Assembly: GCA_023101725.1 (NCBI GenBank)
Contig: JALJCO010001220.1
Span: forward strand, 310,001 to 374,000
DNA: 64,000 nucleotides
Reading direction: 5' to 3'
DNA from: Atherinomorus stipes
Taxonomy: Eukaryota; Chordata; Actinopteri; Atheriniformes; Atherinidae
The position numbers and the translations under genes were made by a program. Under the pieces are notes generated by a model. The model saw only the letters and a list, made by a program, of their open reading frames with translations. It was not told where the DNA came from and made no database searches. Below, piece by piece: positions 13,301-25,700 of the stretch (its first letter is position 1; every line of letters begins with the position of its first letter).

Positions 13301-16300
13301 TGACTGATGATGGGGCTCTAGGGACAAGGTGGGAAAACATAAAACAAAATAAAATAGAATAAAACAAGTTTAAGATTTGAAACTTTTACAGCAAACCTTT
13401 TTTAATTATGTGTCAGACTCACATTAAGGTAGTAGATGGGCTTAGTCACGTTGAACTTATCTATTGTGTTAATAATGATGGTTGGAGTCGTCAGGAAGGT
13501 GAGCAGGAAGAACAGGAGGAAGTTTATCATGACATAGCGAAAGAACCAGTAAACACCTCGCACAGAGAGGTTTTCCCTATTGGGTAAGGAAAAGCGCGAT
13601 GTCACAAAGAGATGGTGCAAAGCAGTGTTTTGTCATGCTCGTTTTTAAAGCATTTGTATGTAGAAAGAAACTTCTGTAATCACAGTAATCCAATCAAAAG
13701 GAATTCTCCATATTCTCACAGGTCACACTGTTTCTGTGTTAAGTTCTTTGGATGAAAAGGGTGAGCAATATTCTGAATTATTTTATTTTCCTAATATAGC
13801 TACTGAAAGCAAAACTTATGTAACATTGCAGTTTATTGCTTTATGGATTATGTTCTGCGGAATTAGATATGTCCCATTGTTATGCATTACTTTAAGGTAA
13901 TTTTCTTTAAATATACTTTAATTGGAATCATTCCCTTTTACAGAAATATTCTCTCAAACAGCAAGGCCATATGATTCCACTAAAAATCACTAATGACAAT
14001 ATTAAATTACTGTCTACCCTGGTATTATTGAAAGTCATATGATCTGTGAGGAACGCATCATGACATAAAAGGTTGCCGTTTCAGATCTTACCAATACACA
14101 CTTTTGGGATGAGGTGCAAAGTTGACCCGCCACTTGTTCACTTTGAGAGTTTTGCTCTTGGTGGAGGGTTGGGGCTCCCTTCCACAACAACAGCTTGTCC
14201 CACCACACTCAAGCGCATTGAAGTCTTTCAGAATGCTGTGGTGAGTGAACTGCAGTAGTTAGTGATATACATTGACTAGATGGACAAAAACAGTCACACA
14301 AAGGCCTTTACTCTATCAAAGTCATGCGGTGACAATAAAACTGAGTAATACATGCCCTGATCAGGCCAAAGGACAAAGATAACCTCTTCACATGATACTT
14401 TTGCTTGAAGAAAACAATGACACACACTGTATGTGGGAAATTGGTGCACCAACAACAAAGAAAAGAACTTCATGGAAACTTAAGCCATGAGCAACCAAAG
14501 CAACTGCTATGGATTTGGGTTGGATCAGTGTATTGCTGATACAGTCATGGCTACTTTTTGTTAAGGCAGTACACATTGTAGAGCAAACACTGATCGAAAA
14601 AGACATTATGGAGCTACTCACTACTTGGCCATAGCCTCTGTCTGCAAGGTGACAAAAGCAATCCCCAGAGGGTGCTGTGGCACTTCTTCTGCCTGCTGTC
14701 TCACTTCCTCCAGCAGGTCTTTTTCTTTTGCACGGTAATACTCTATGGCATCAACCTGCAAGCAAGCCAACAGAGTATAAACAGAGACAAGTGGCTTGCT
14801 TTTTTTCTGCAGTGCCACTGATTAAACGTTTTCATTTTAAAGCAATACGTAACAAATTTACGTGGTTCAACATTTGTTTTCAATTATTCAAAAATACAAC
14901 CTTAAACTAGAAACTACAAATCATCTGGTTAATCTAACCTTCTCACAGTTGGGGCAGCAACAGATGTGGCCACAAAAGCGGGGGTTGAACAGCTCCCGCT
15001 TCCCTGTTTTTTCGAGTACACGCTCGTAGTAGCGCAAGTTTTTTCCAGCTCGCATCCTAGGATAGAAATAAATAAATACAAACACTTGAGAGAAAAACTC
15101 CTACAAAAAACAAACTATGTTCCACAAAGTTTTTACATGTATGATGCATACATAAGCATGGAGTGGGATCACAGAGTGATCTTTCAGCATAGAAGTGAAA
15201 TCTTATTAGTAAAGTTATGGACCACATAGGTAAAAAAGAATGATTTATCAAAGCAAAAATCTCTGTACAGCAGCTGAAGTTAGTGCATGTTTCTTTTATT
15301 TGTTTTTCATAGCAAATAAATATCCATAAGTAGCCAACGACAACACTGAAAGGTCCTGAAATGGTGGCTTCATCAGCCATTAACTGGTTAATATAACTTA
15401 TGGCCCTGCTTACAAGCAAATAGTAGCATGCGCTTGCTGACACAGAGAAAAACCATCACATGATGTTTGAAACAGTTCCCTCTGATTACTCACCTTTCCT
15501 TATCAAGGTGCATGAGTTTGGCCACATCATAGCCCAAAGTCACAGCGCACACTTGGCAGGAAGGATACGCCTCTCTGTGGACAAGCAGAACTGCCGGTGA
15601 GGCATGAAGCAGGTTGCAACTACTGTATTTAAGCAAGTGTGGATCTACACAAAAAGTCAGTTTGAATAAACACTGATAAAACTGATGGTTATTCATTTTA
15701 TTCACTCACGTGAAGTGGGTTGTTACTTCTTCTTCTGTTGCTGATTTAGGGACTGAACACACAAACAAGGTGTTTCTGGCCTGCACAAAAAAGACAATAC
15801 AACATGACTAGGCCCCAAGTCAGCTAAGTAACATTCAACAGGTAATTAAATAAATGAAAGAACTTTTTGTGCCCATCTCTTCACAAACAAAATGCTAAGA
15901 GGTTGGCAAATGATGCATATGGATCAAACTGTTATTTGGGTTCCCTGAACATTATATGTCAGGGAACAAGCATCCACATCCAGATAGGGTAATGCTTAGT
16001 TTACATTACTGTATGTAGCAATCAATTTTGTAGTCTGATAAAATCAAGAGACTCACCGTTTCTCTGCGCATGTCCTTCATTTGTGAAGTATGTAATCGCA
16101 GCAGGACAACCGTGAGGGTTAGGTAGAGAACCGCAAACACAGTGTGCAGCCATAACAGATTGTTCCTAGCAGCAAAAACGTTGGACACTATGAAGAACTG
16201 CATTTTGTGAAAACCAAGCCACAGTTCTGCAATGTTAACTTGTACTTTATTAAACAGACATCTTAACAGGGCATGTACTTCGATGGTAGTTACCCAGTTT

Positions 16301-17823
16301 TAAGATTCCCAATAGTTGTCCTTCCAAAACTCTGAGGATCATTTCCTGAAAGAAACACATTTCTGTGTTGTTTTGTATCTGAAACACTGTTGTGTTGTGT
16401 GAAATATGTTTTTTTGTTCTGGCATTTTTAATTTGTTTTGTTGTGCTTTGCATTTCATGGCAACTATAATTGGTCTTAAGTTGCTGTGTTTCCTCTTTAA
16501 AGACAGGGTGTAAAGCCTGATGTTAAACTCACTCAGCAGGTCTCCAGTCATATTGACAGGCAGTATGATTGCAAGGGAGGTGACAGTGATAACCACTAGC
16601 AAGATAATCAGATGACGCTGGAAGGAAAGGTAGTGAACAGCATCCATGCCGCATCTCTCCTTTATCTTTTCTTCACTGAAAGACAAATGCATACCATGCT
16701 CATTGGCAAGACTAAGACACTGTGCTTCATAAACAGCATTTAATTTAAAAAAAAAGGTGAGACAAAGGGGTCTAAAATGAGCAACACTCACTCCATTCTG
16801 ACAATGTAAGGAAGCCAAGAGCAGAACCCCTGAGGAAAAGAGAAACCATGAAATTACACTAAAGCTTTATGTGGTTTCCCAAATGCATTTTGGGGCTTAA
16901 ACAGCTTAATACAATACTATTTAATATCAGTGACACAAAAGTCCAATTCAAATCCAGGAAGTTAAAGTGACTATGTGAGCCAGTCTGTCCTCTGGGAACC
17001 ATTTATCTTTATCTGTTAAAGTTATATTTCTTTACATCAAGACTACTTGTTTTGGTGGTGGAAGTGACAACAGACATATTTTTTTTTACCATACCTTTTC
17101 ATATTCAACGTCCTCTGGATTGGACACAATAGATGACATATGTCCATAGCAGCGATGCGTCGACTCATTGAACCTGATACAAAAGGTTCTGTGTTAAAAA
17201 TTTTATCACATTAACAGAGACAGATAAACCAGAAGATCCTGGTAACTATTATGCTATCTTTTTTATATTCCGTTCAGTATATAAACCAAACTCCCCCTCC
17301 TCCCCCCTTCCCAAAAACAAACTGTGAACTGACCCTTCACTATCTGCAACCAGAGCAAGACGGCCATAATCCCAGAACTTCTCCCTGATGATTGAAAAGA
17401 GGATCAGCAACACCTGTGGCAAGAGGAGAGGCAATTTAGTACTGGTGTAACATATTTCTGCAAAGCAAAAGAAATTTAATTTGGACTCATACCATTAAAG
17501 AGATGATAACTCATTCAAAATTTCAGCATAAGTATTTACTGTATAAATTCTGCTAACTGGTACAAGACAGAAATAACCTCTGATAACTCAGGTCACAAGA
17601 CATTCAGCATTCTCTCACTTGATTTCAATTATACAAGAGGGAGACAGAAGAAACATACAATAAAGACACAGAAGTCAAGCAGCAGGACAAGTGGCACTCC
17701 TCCAAAGTTCACGCCTGCGAGGACGGTGCTCTGGTTGGTGTTGAAGCAGCTGCTATTATCCAAGAAGCCAGAATGAGAGGTACCATTTGAGATCAGCAGC
17801 GCCTCCCACCACGGTAAAGACAT
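7366..17823 (-). CDS. tmem63a: tmem63a, OSCA/TMEM63 family mechanosensitive cation channel (22 coding exons)
   Basis: Exons, 5' to 3' on the minus strand: 17823-17659, 17413-17334, 17173-17095, 16829-16792, 16675-16533, 16345-16294, 16165-16057, 15780-15710, 15574-15494, 15056-14939, 14755-14622, 14235-14092, 13576-13423, 13317-13211, 13113-13027, 12065-12000, 11652-11490, 11169-11064, 10916-10749, 8216-8101, 8014-7964, 7506-7366. All introns are GT-AG, phases agree, and the sum is 790 codons plus stop (human TMEM63A is about 807). The short extracellular N-terminus has three N-glycosylation sequons. Next come a first helix containing [12 protein letters not shown], the [10 protein letters not shown] motif (about residue 66), a helix pair after [13 protein letters not shown], and a cytosolic domain (about 222-405) with Cys clusters CCCPNC and CCC. 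The channel helices follow, including FFLTTP-like, [18 protein letters not shown] and [14 protein letters not shown]. The family forms osmotic/stretch-gated cation channels. [29 protein letters not shown] and the PRVLN tail favour paralogue A over B or C. The start ATG at 17823 lies in an exon beginning near 17848; the frame is open to that acceptor, so a slightly longer N-terminus cannot be excluded. Confidence 0.93.
12239..12260. repeat. (CA)n microsatellite
   Basis: A pure CA run in the tmem63a intron between coding exons 15 and 16. An A-rich low-complexity tract follows at 12,885-12,995. Confidence 0.9.
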
Positions 17824-19134
17824 TACTGGAGTGGGACCAGCACCTTGTCTGGGGAGAATGACAGTGGTATATTTTCAGAAATTATCCCTTAATGGAATGC
17901 AAAAAAAGGGAGGTCAGCACGTGGTGATATAAACAAAAAATAAACAATGTTGAAGCTTTGCTGTTTTGTGTTTGTAGTGATGACAGTACAGTATGCTGAT
18001 AAACACTTTGAATATGATAATTGAACTACTGACTATAAATTATGTTGTCAAGCAAAGAAAACGTGCTTGACAGGACAGAAAATAATATAGTTTAGGCAAC
18101 TTCATGCTTTCTATAGTACTGACAGACATCAACAGTTATGTACGTTCAAATGTAAGTGTGCATGGTAGCTGGATGCTGTAGGACAACTCAAAACACACCC
18201 TATGAGAAGTGCTCAATCCACAGGCTCAAGGTGCTCAATCCACACCCTATTTGTTATAAAAACATCTACATTCATAGCCAACGTAATGCTAAAGGAAGTG
18301 TTTTACTGTTCCTCTGAGATACTCAAACCTGTGCATATTACGGACATTTCATGAAAGCAACTTGTGAAAAGGGGGCATGACATGTCTCAGTATTATCAGT
18401 AAATAAGCATGTGAACTGTTTTGGGGTGATGCTTTCAAATTACCAGTGTATTTGTATCAGTCCACCAGCAAGGGGGTCTAAAACCCTTCCTGACTGTAGC
18501 ACTTAGAGCATGTAGCACTCAGAGATCTTATGTGGTTAACTACTCAGATATAATGCGTAGAACCATGATTAGACCTGTGGGTTTTAGCTTTTTTTTTCTT
18601 TCTTTCTTTCTTTTTAAATCTACCAAACCTGGACTTAGGAACTTTTGACGAAGGCGAAGATAAGAGACTGTGTGGTTTCTGTTCTAAAATCCATGTTAAT
18701 TCCGTTTGGTCACGAATAACAATCACTGCGCTCGCGCCTTACCTTTCCAGAAATAGATGAAGCACGCACTGAGTCACGCGGAAGACGATAAAAGTTATAG
18801 TACCTACGACGCATTAGCTGTCCGTTAAGGCAGATAATCAACAATGAGTCACAAAAGTCGCGACATAGCAGAGAGAGAGTGTCATTCGTATATAGCCTTC
18901 CTGTTGCCAAATACCAACACAGGCTGCTTTCTCAGACAGCTGTTGCCTACTTTGACAGTCTGACATAACACTTAGTCACAAGCGGCTGTACAAATAATTG
19001 TAAACACCCACTCAGCAGAAAGTCCCTCAGACTGTCACGCGAAATGTGCTGCTGAATAAACTCCTCAAAAGAACATTAAAGGTAATTTTTCCAAAACTTT
19101 GCAGGCGCAAATGAGGTAACAAAAATATGCTTAC

Positions 19135-19450
19135 CTCCACAAACTGCCCCAAGCCACACAGTTAAGTTGACATCCGTTGATATAACTTGATTTACTCGTC
19201 TAAAAACATCCCCGATGTATTTTGACAGCTAATGAACGTTGTTATGGTATACAAGACAAGACCGCTGACTTTTTTTTTTTTTTTTAATCGAGAAGAAAAC
19301 TTCCTCCTACTGTAAGTGAAGTGCGCGGAACTGTTTCTCTCCCCTTTCTCTGTTCCGCGTATGCGCAGACGCTCCAATTTAATAATTTGTGTCGCGTGCT
19401 ACACTTCCTTCAGTCCTCCCCGCTGTTGAAAGTTTGGCGCACATTTAAAA
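19135..19450 (-). promoter_or_regulatory. tmem63a: tmem63a promoter and 5' UTR exon 1
   Basis: A strong minus-strand donor (GGAG then GTAAGC) at 19135/19134 would join a non-coding first exon to the acceptor before 17848, just upstream of the tmem63a ATG. Upstream of it, 19,290-19,450 is richer in CG than its surroundings. It carries an NRF-1-like GCGTATGCGCAG (19,357-19,368), a CCAAT at 19,374-19,378 (plus-strand orientation), an ETS-like ACTTCCTT and a TTTGGCGC E2F-like site. No TATA box is evident, which fits a housekeeping-type promoter. The transcription start itself is not determined. Confidence 0.55.
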
Positions 19451-19459
19451 CTTTTAATT

Positions 19460-21535
19460 AGAAAGACTGGTTATGAAAATGGAGAATACTGAATCTAGTG
19501 ACGCATAAAAAAGAGGCAGGACTCAGTCTTCATTACAGGCTGTATGCACCTCATAAAAACTTGAAGTAAAGGACGATATAAATAAATATAGGCTATGTAG
19601 AGTAGTTTTTGTACGTCAGCGATGCAGACAAAACAGTTTTAGGCTATGTCAACAACCTAACAAGGCAATTCAGATAGTATTTTAGAGGCAGCAAGTTCTT
19701 ATCAGGCTACCTTTGGTGCATATTGATTATGGCTTTAAGCTAGCTAATCATACCAGGAAGGATACTGCAAATGCGATTCTTGTGATTTCTAATATGCTAT
19801 TAGATTAAATAAAAAAACATTTGGCTAATTAGTATGCTTCTAGGAGACAGCTTACAGATTCTGTAGTCATGCATGCCTCTTTGTCAGTCATCATATACCG
19901 TGGTATTCAGATGTTATCTCTGTAAAAGAGGAAACTGAAGTTCACTTGCTCCAATAAAATTAGTTTGATGGAGAAATGTTTTTCCTCTTAAGCATCAGGC
20001 TACCCCTTGGCTTTGTATGACAATGTAAAAACTGCTCTTCTACAGAAATGCTGTGGAGCTGTAGTAATGTCACAGACTGAAAATAATCAAGTATGAGTAG
20101 GCTATCTCCAAATGAAAATACAACACTTGAATAAATGTGCTACCATAATACCAATGTGTAACAAAAAGCTGGACCTATGTTCTTCATGCCTTTTTTCTAT
20201 TTAGAAAAATTTTGGGTAAACAACTATAAAAACATTGATACGTTGTGAGTGCAAGGAAATGAAGATAATGGACTGAGTGGCAAATTAATTGGATGCCTGT
20301 TAAACTGATGACTAATTATTTTCCTAAAAAGGATTGATCATATGACTGGATTACAAATACTTAAAATTTAATTTATAGCATCATTGGGGGCATTTAAATA
20401 CAAAATATACTGAATTATACATTTTGAAAATTATTACAAATAACAGGCTTGTTACAGCTGCCAATATTTGGAGTTAACAGTATATTATTTCCCTCCAAAC
20501 TGCATTTCAACAAACATAAACCTTACAGCAGTAGTTGTGAAATCCACCCTGTTTTACAAACTTCATGATATTAACCATTTTAACTGGTTTGGAGCTGTAA
20601 GAGATGAACATTTTGATCGTAGTTTGAGATATCCCAATATTATTCTGTAATTGAACACTCGTGTTTAGCTGCAGCAGGAAAGACGGAAATTTGAGCCATC
20701 TTACACTATTAAATACATTCACTGGGCATCTTTCCAGCAAGACATATTTTACCTGGTTTAAATATAGCCTACAGATATGGATGAAAGATAAACCAGTTGA
20801 AAAAGAAATCAGATGCGCCTTTCTGTCGGTAGCCCTACAGGGAAATTATCTTTAAACCTCTTTGGGAAACTTGCGGCAGTTTCTTCTTGTCGGGTTTCAG
20901 TTAGATGATTATCAAGTAACTGATGCATGCCATCTGAAAAATAGTGTTGCTTTTTCTACAAAGCTGACACTAATATTAGTAAACTAAAAGACAACTTGCT
21001 AGATTTTATGTTTTATTTTTCTCTCTTTATTTAATAATAGGGACCAGACACATTATTGTACATTGTCGTATAAAAATGCAATGGTTAATTTCTATCTTTG
21101 GTCCCTATGGTACAGTAGATGGACTTTGTGCTAAATCACAAAGACACAATGCACAGACAACATACAATAACATAATAGAGGGCAACAATAAAACAATAAC
21201 ACAATCTCAGGTCAGAAATAACATAAGAAATGGACAACAGCATATAACAGTTGATTTAAATATTTTTATTGATCTATTACTGCTGCTTCTTAGAAAGAAA
21301 GAACGGTTTAATTATAACACCAGGAAGAGCCTGTATTTTTTTTTTTTTTTTACACATTCCATGTGTGCTACGCAAACTGACACCATGCCATGAAATAATG
21401 AAGAGGATGAAGACTGGTAGTTGTATTTCAAGTTCAGGAAGTTTGACAGCTTTGTCTTCTAAAAAAACACTGGAGAGACACACATAAGTCATTTTAGAGC
21501 TGCTTGTTCAGAAAGACAGAACACCAGACAAAGGA
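19460..21535. other. spacer between tmem63a and the receptor gene
   Basis: An AT-rich spacer between two divergently transcribed genes. A TATAAAAA at about 21,070 lies 470 bases before the receptor ATG and might be its TATA box, but nothing else supports that. No other gene was recognised. Confidence 0.4.
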
Positions 21536-21539
21536 GAAG

Positions 21540-22666
21540 ATGAAATATTTCTTAAGTGTCTGCATCTTTCTCTCAGGTTTATCATGCCGCTTTTTCTATG
21601 TGGAAAGTCGAAAAGAAGCCAGAGCCTCAGGTGACATCATTATTGGAGGACTGTTCCCAATACATGAAGGTGCTGAAGTTAGTTATGCCAGTGGCAAACA
21701 ACAGTGGACCTGTAACAGGTAATTTTCTATTTTTATCTTCACATAAGTTGTATTAATGTAAGCATCAAAGTCTTTAATGTGTGAGTGAATCATACAGGGT
21801 AAGTGCTGCTCGGCTGGCGCAGTCCTTAATGATGGTGCATGCTGTGGAGGAGATAAATCAAAGGCATGAGTTGGGGAAGCTCAAATTGGGATATCACATA
21901 GTGGACTCCTGCGGTGATGTTACCACTGCTCTGAGAAACATCCAGTCCTTCATGAAGAGAAATGGTGAGTATTGTCAAGACTCAATTTCACATTATTAAT
22001 TTATACCATGACAAACATTTATTTGTAATTGTATTAAAAATGATTTACAGATTTCATACCATCAGCTGTGGGAGATAAGAGGGCAGTTATGGGCAACACC
22101 AATAATTTTGAACAAGTTTAAAACAACAACAAAAAAACAAACAAACATGTTTTTGGACATTCTAAGACAGTTTACCCATTATCTTTCAGTTAATTGAAAT
22201 GTATTACCTTTGAAACTGTCTTATTGTAAAGTTTAAAGTTTTTAAAGTTTTTTAATTCATCAAAGTAAGTCAAACATTATAGGAACATCTTGGTTATCAG
22301 AGGCAATACATTTAGAGAGCTTTAATGGGAGAAAAAAATGATTAAGTAAAATTTTATCCAGTATATAGTATCATTATGTGTAATATACCAGGTGCAATTT
22401 ATATTTTTGCAGTTTTCTCCTTAGATTATTAAAGAATTTTTAATCTAACATAATTTATGTCATATTTTACTCCCCCCCCCCTCTTCTTTCATACTAATGT
22501 AACAATTGACAATTATGGGATAATACAAATAAAACAGAAAAAAATATAAAAAATAGATCATGTATTTTTGGTAAACTCATTATTTAAAAAAAAAAAATAT
22601 AAAATTTTTAATATATACATTTATAATAAAAAAAAATTATATTAAAAATTAAAAAAAGAAAAAAAA

Positions 22667-22749
<83 letters not shown>

Positions 22750-25700
22750 ATTTACAATGAAAGAAAGACACTGTGAGGCTTCAACTTGAACAGAGAGAGC
22801 AGATGCAGATGCAGGCATGAAAAAGTTCCCCTTTCTGCCGACTGCCAGCCACTTACCAACCACTAACCAGCGACTTGTCTACTAATTCAATCGCACAGAG
22901 AAACGCCTGTGTGCCCAGCGGAAACAATTTCAGAGCATAAATGAATACCCGGAACAAGGACGTTTCCACATACCAAGTTTGGACGCAATGCATGATGACG
23001 TATTCGCGGGGCAAATCGTTCAGCCAGTGATAGTGCAGTAATGGTGCACTATTATTGCACCACTTCTGGCAGAAAAAGGCGGAAATTTTTCATGCCCGCA
23101 TCTGTAAATGATTATCATCATTTCATGTCAGTCAAATCTTACAAACTGATAGGGTTCAAGGAAGTGCACCTGGAATTCCATACAGTCTATCCATTTTCCG
23201 CGTAAAGTTTCTGAGGCTCACTAAGTTTGCAGCATTGATCATACACAGCTTTATTTTGGTTCCACCACAGGATTTACATTAGGCTGAGGTCTGGACTTTC
23301 CAGCCCCTTGTCTGTTATTTCTCAGCCAGTCTGTTGTACATTTGTTTGTGCTTGGGATCATTATCCTGATACATAATTCAATTTTGGCCATTTAACTCCA
23401 GAATACTTTGGTAAACAGAAGAGTTCATGGTCATCTCAATTACAACAACAAATAAAGAAAGAAAGAAAAAAGAAAGAAAGAAAAAAGAAAAGAAAAGAAA
23501 AGAAAAAAACACACCCAAATCATCAACCCTCCACCACCATGCTTAACAGCTAATATTTTGCTATTATGCTTTTTTAATCCTTATTTATGATTATGGTAGT
23601 ATTAAGAGTGGACTTGATTTTTCACACACTGTTTCTTCATGACTTTTTCTGTTATTTATTCATTCATATGATTAGTGTTTTTTTTGCCATTGTTAGAAAT
23701 TTAAAATGAAGGCAACTGTATTTATTAATATTTTTTGTTTGTTTGTTACACAAACACAGATTGTACAAAGCAGTCTCCCCCACCTGTGCTGGCTGTTATT
23801 GGTGATTATTACTCAGAGATATCCATAGCAGTTACAAGGCAGCTCAACCTGGAGAACATTCCACAGGTAGGGATGAGCTTAAAACCATTTTTTAGACTTT
23901 GTTAAGCATTTAAAGTCATTTGAACAAATAATCAATAAGCAAGCATCATAAACAGAGCAAGACTTAAGACAGTATTTCCTTTAAACTAGGTTTTGTTAAG
24001 CAAGCCTACCATCTGCAGGCTGTGTCCTCATATTTACTGCATTGGTATCAAAACGTGATCAATCAGAGGCATAGTGACAGAACCCCACACTGTCGCATTC
24101 GTATGAAGAAAGACTTTCTCATTTTGCTGTTAAGCACGCCCCTTGTCTAATGGCTTTTTTCCTCAATATTTGTACAGATAAGCTACGGTTCAACATCTGG
24201 TCTCCTGAGTGATAAAACCCGTTTCCCAAGCTTTATGAGAACCGTACCAGAAGACGATCACCAAGCACGAGCCATCATCGAGATTCTGAAACATTACAAC
24301 TGGACTTGGGTTGGTGTTGTAACAACTGATGGTGAATATGGTCGCTATGCAGTTGAACACCTCCGCCGCCATGCTACCAAAAATAACATCTGCTTTGCCT
24401 TCACCGCAGTTCTGCCAGAGGTCCTTGGAGATAAAACACTTCGTGACAGCATTGAATTAGCAGTTAAAAGCATAACTGAAAGTAAAAATGTTAAAGTCAT
24501 TGTGTCTTTTGCAAAATCCAATCACATGATGTACATTTTTGATAAGCTTCTCAAGAATCCCCGTGGCAGAGAGAAAGTTTGGGTGGCAAGTGATAACTGG
24601 TCACAATCAACTAATGCTCTCAATACCGCTGCTTGGAAACTGGAAGATGTTGGAACAGTTATTGGGACCAATTTTAAATCTGGAAACATATCCAAGTTTA
24701 TACAGTTTCTCCGAAATCTTGAAGTAAATCACCAGACAAACAACTCTTTCCTGAGTAAATTTTTAAAGGGGGAAAAGACTGACAAGTCCAACAAAACAGC
24801 CATTGAAGAACTGATAAACATGACATATCCATATGCCGTGTTCAGTATTAATTTAGCAGTTAAAGCAATTGCTCAGGCTGTTAAAGACCTCTGCATCAAC
24901 AGGACGTGTAATGTATCCACCTTGGAACCCTTGAACGTAAGTACAGACACACACACACACTGTTGTACTTCTATCTTTCTATGCATTGCCTAACCCCTTA
25001 CCCTAACTACTACAACTGATTGCCTAAACCTAACCCTTGCTCTTCCCTTAACCAAAACCTAATTGTAACATAAACTCTTAAATGAAAACTTGACACTCAA
25101 AAATAAATTTTTCTTAGGCTTTTTTAGTGCTAAAATGTCCTCACTTTGTTGGTTAAAAGCGCAAAATGGTCCTCCCAATGTAGCAAGTGCAAGGACACAT
25201 ACACACACACAAATACACACACACAACCCATCAACTGATAAAAGTTTGACAATCAAAGAATCAATTACCATGAACAAATTTTCAGCTAACACATTTACTG
25301 CACTATGCCATTTTACATGAAGCATCTGGTTATATCATCTTTAGCTGTGGCAAATAATTAGACTACAAATAAGAGAGAGAGAAAAAAAAAAAACACGCTC
25401 AAAGTTTCTCTACTGTCCACCACCAAGTTACTAACAGGGTAAGGTCGCATTCACACCTGCCCTTGTGATTCAAATCCTTGTTCATTTCCTTGGAAAGTTC
25501 AGTTTGTTTGGGGAGATGTGGGCGTGCAAACAAACTCTGGCTCTTGGTCCGCTTCAGGTGAAACAAATGCAGGAAGCAGACTATGAAGCAAGGCTTTGAG
25601 GGTTTAATGAAAGGTATTGTGGATAAACACAACCAACAGTGCGTATCAGTAGAGCAGAAAGAATTGGCCAGATGTAGAAGAACCCTGTAAAAGTTCTGTT

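Noticed and set aside
15057..15443. 128-codon minus-strand frame inside tmem63a
   Set aside because: It is intronic between the exons at 15,574-15,494 and 15,056-14,939. The splice phases require it to be removed.
21504..21539. An earlier start for the receptor at 21,504
   Set aside because: That codon is TTG, not ATG. The first ATG in frame, at 21,540, directly precedes the signal peptide.
22642..22863. Poly-Phe minus-strand frame
   Set aside because: It is only the translation of the poly-A run.
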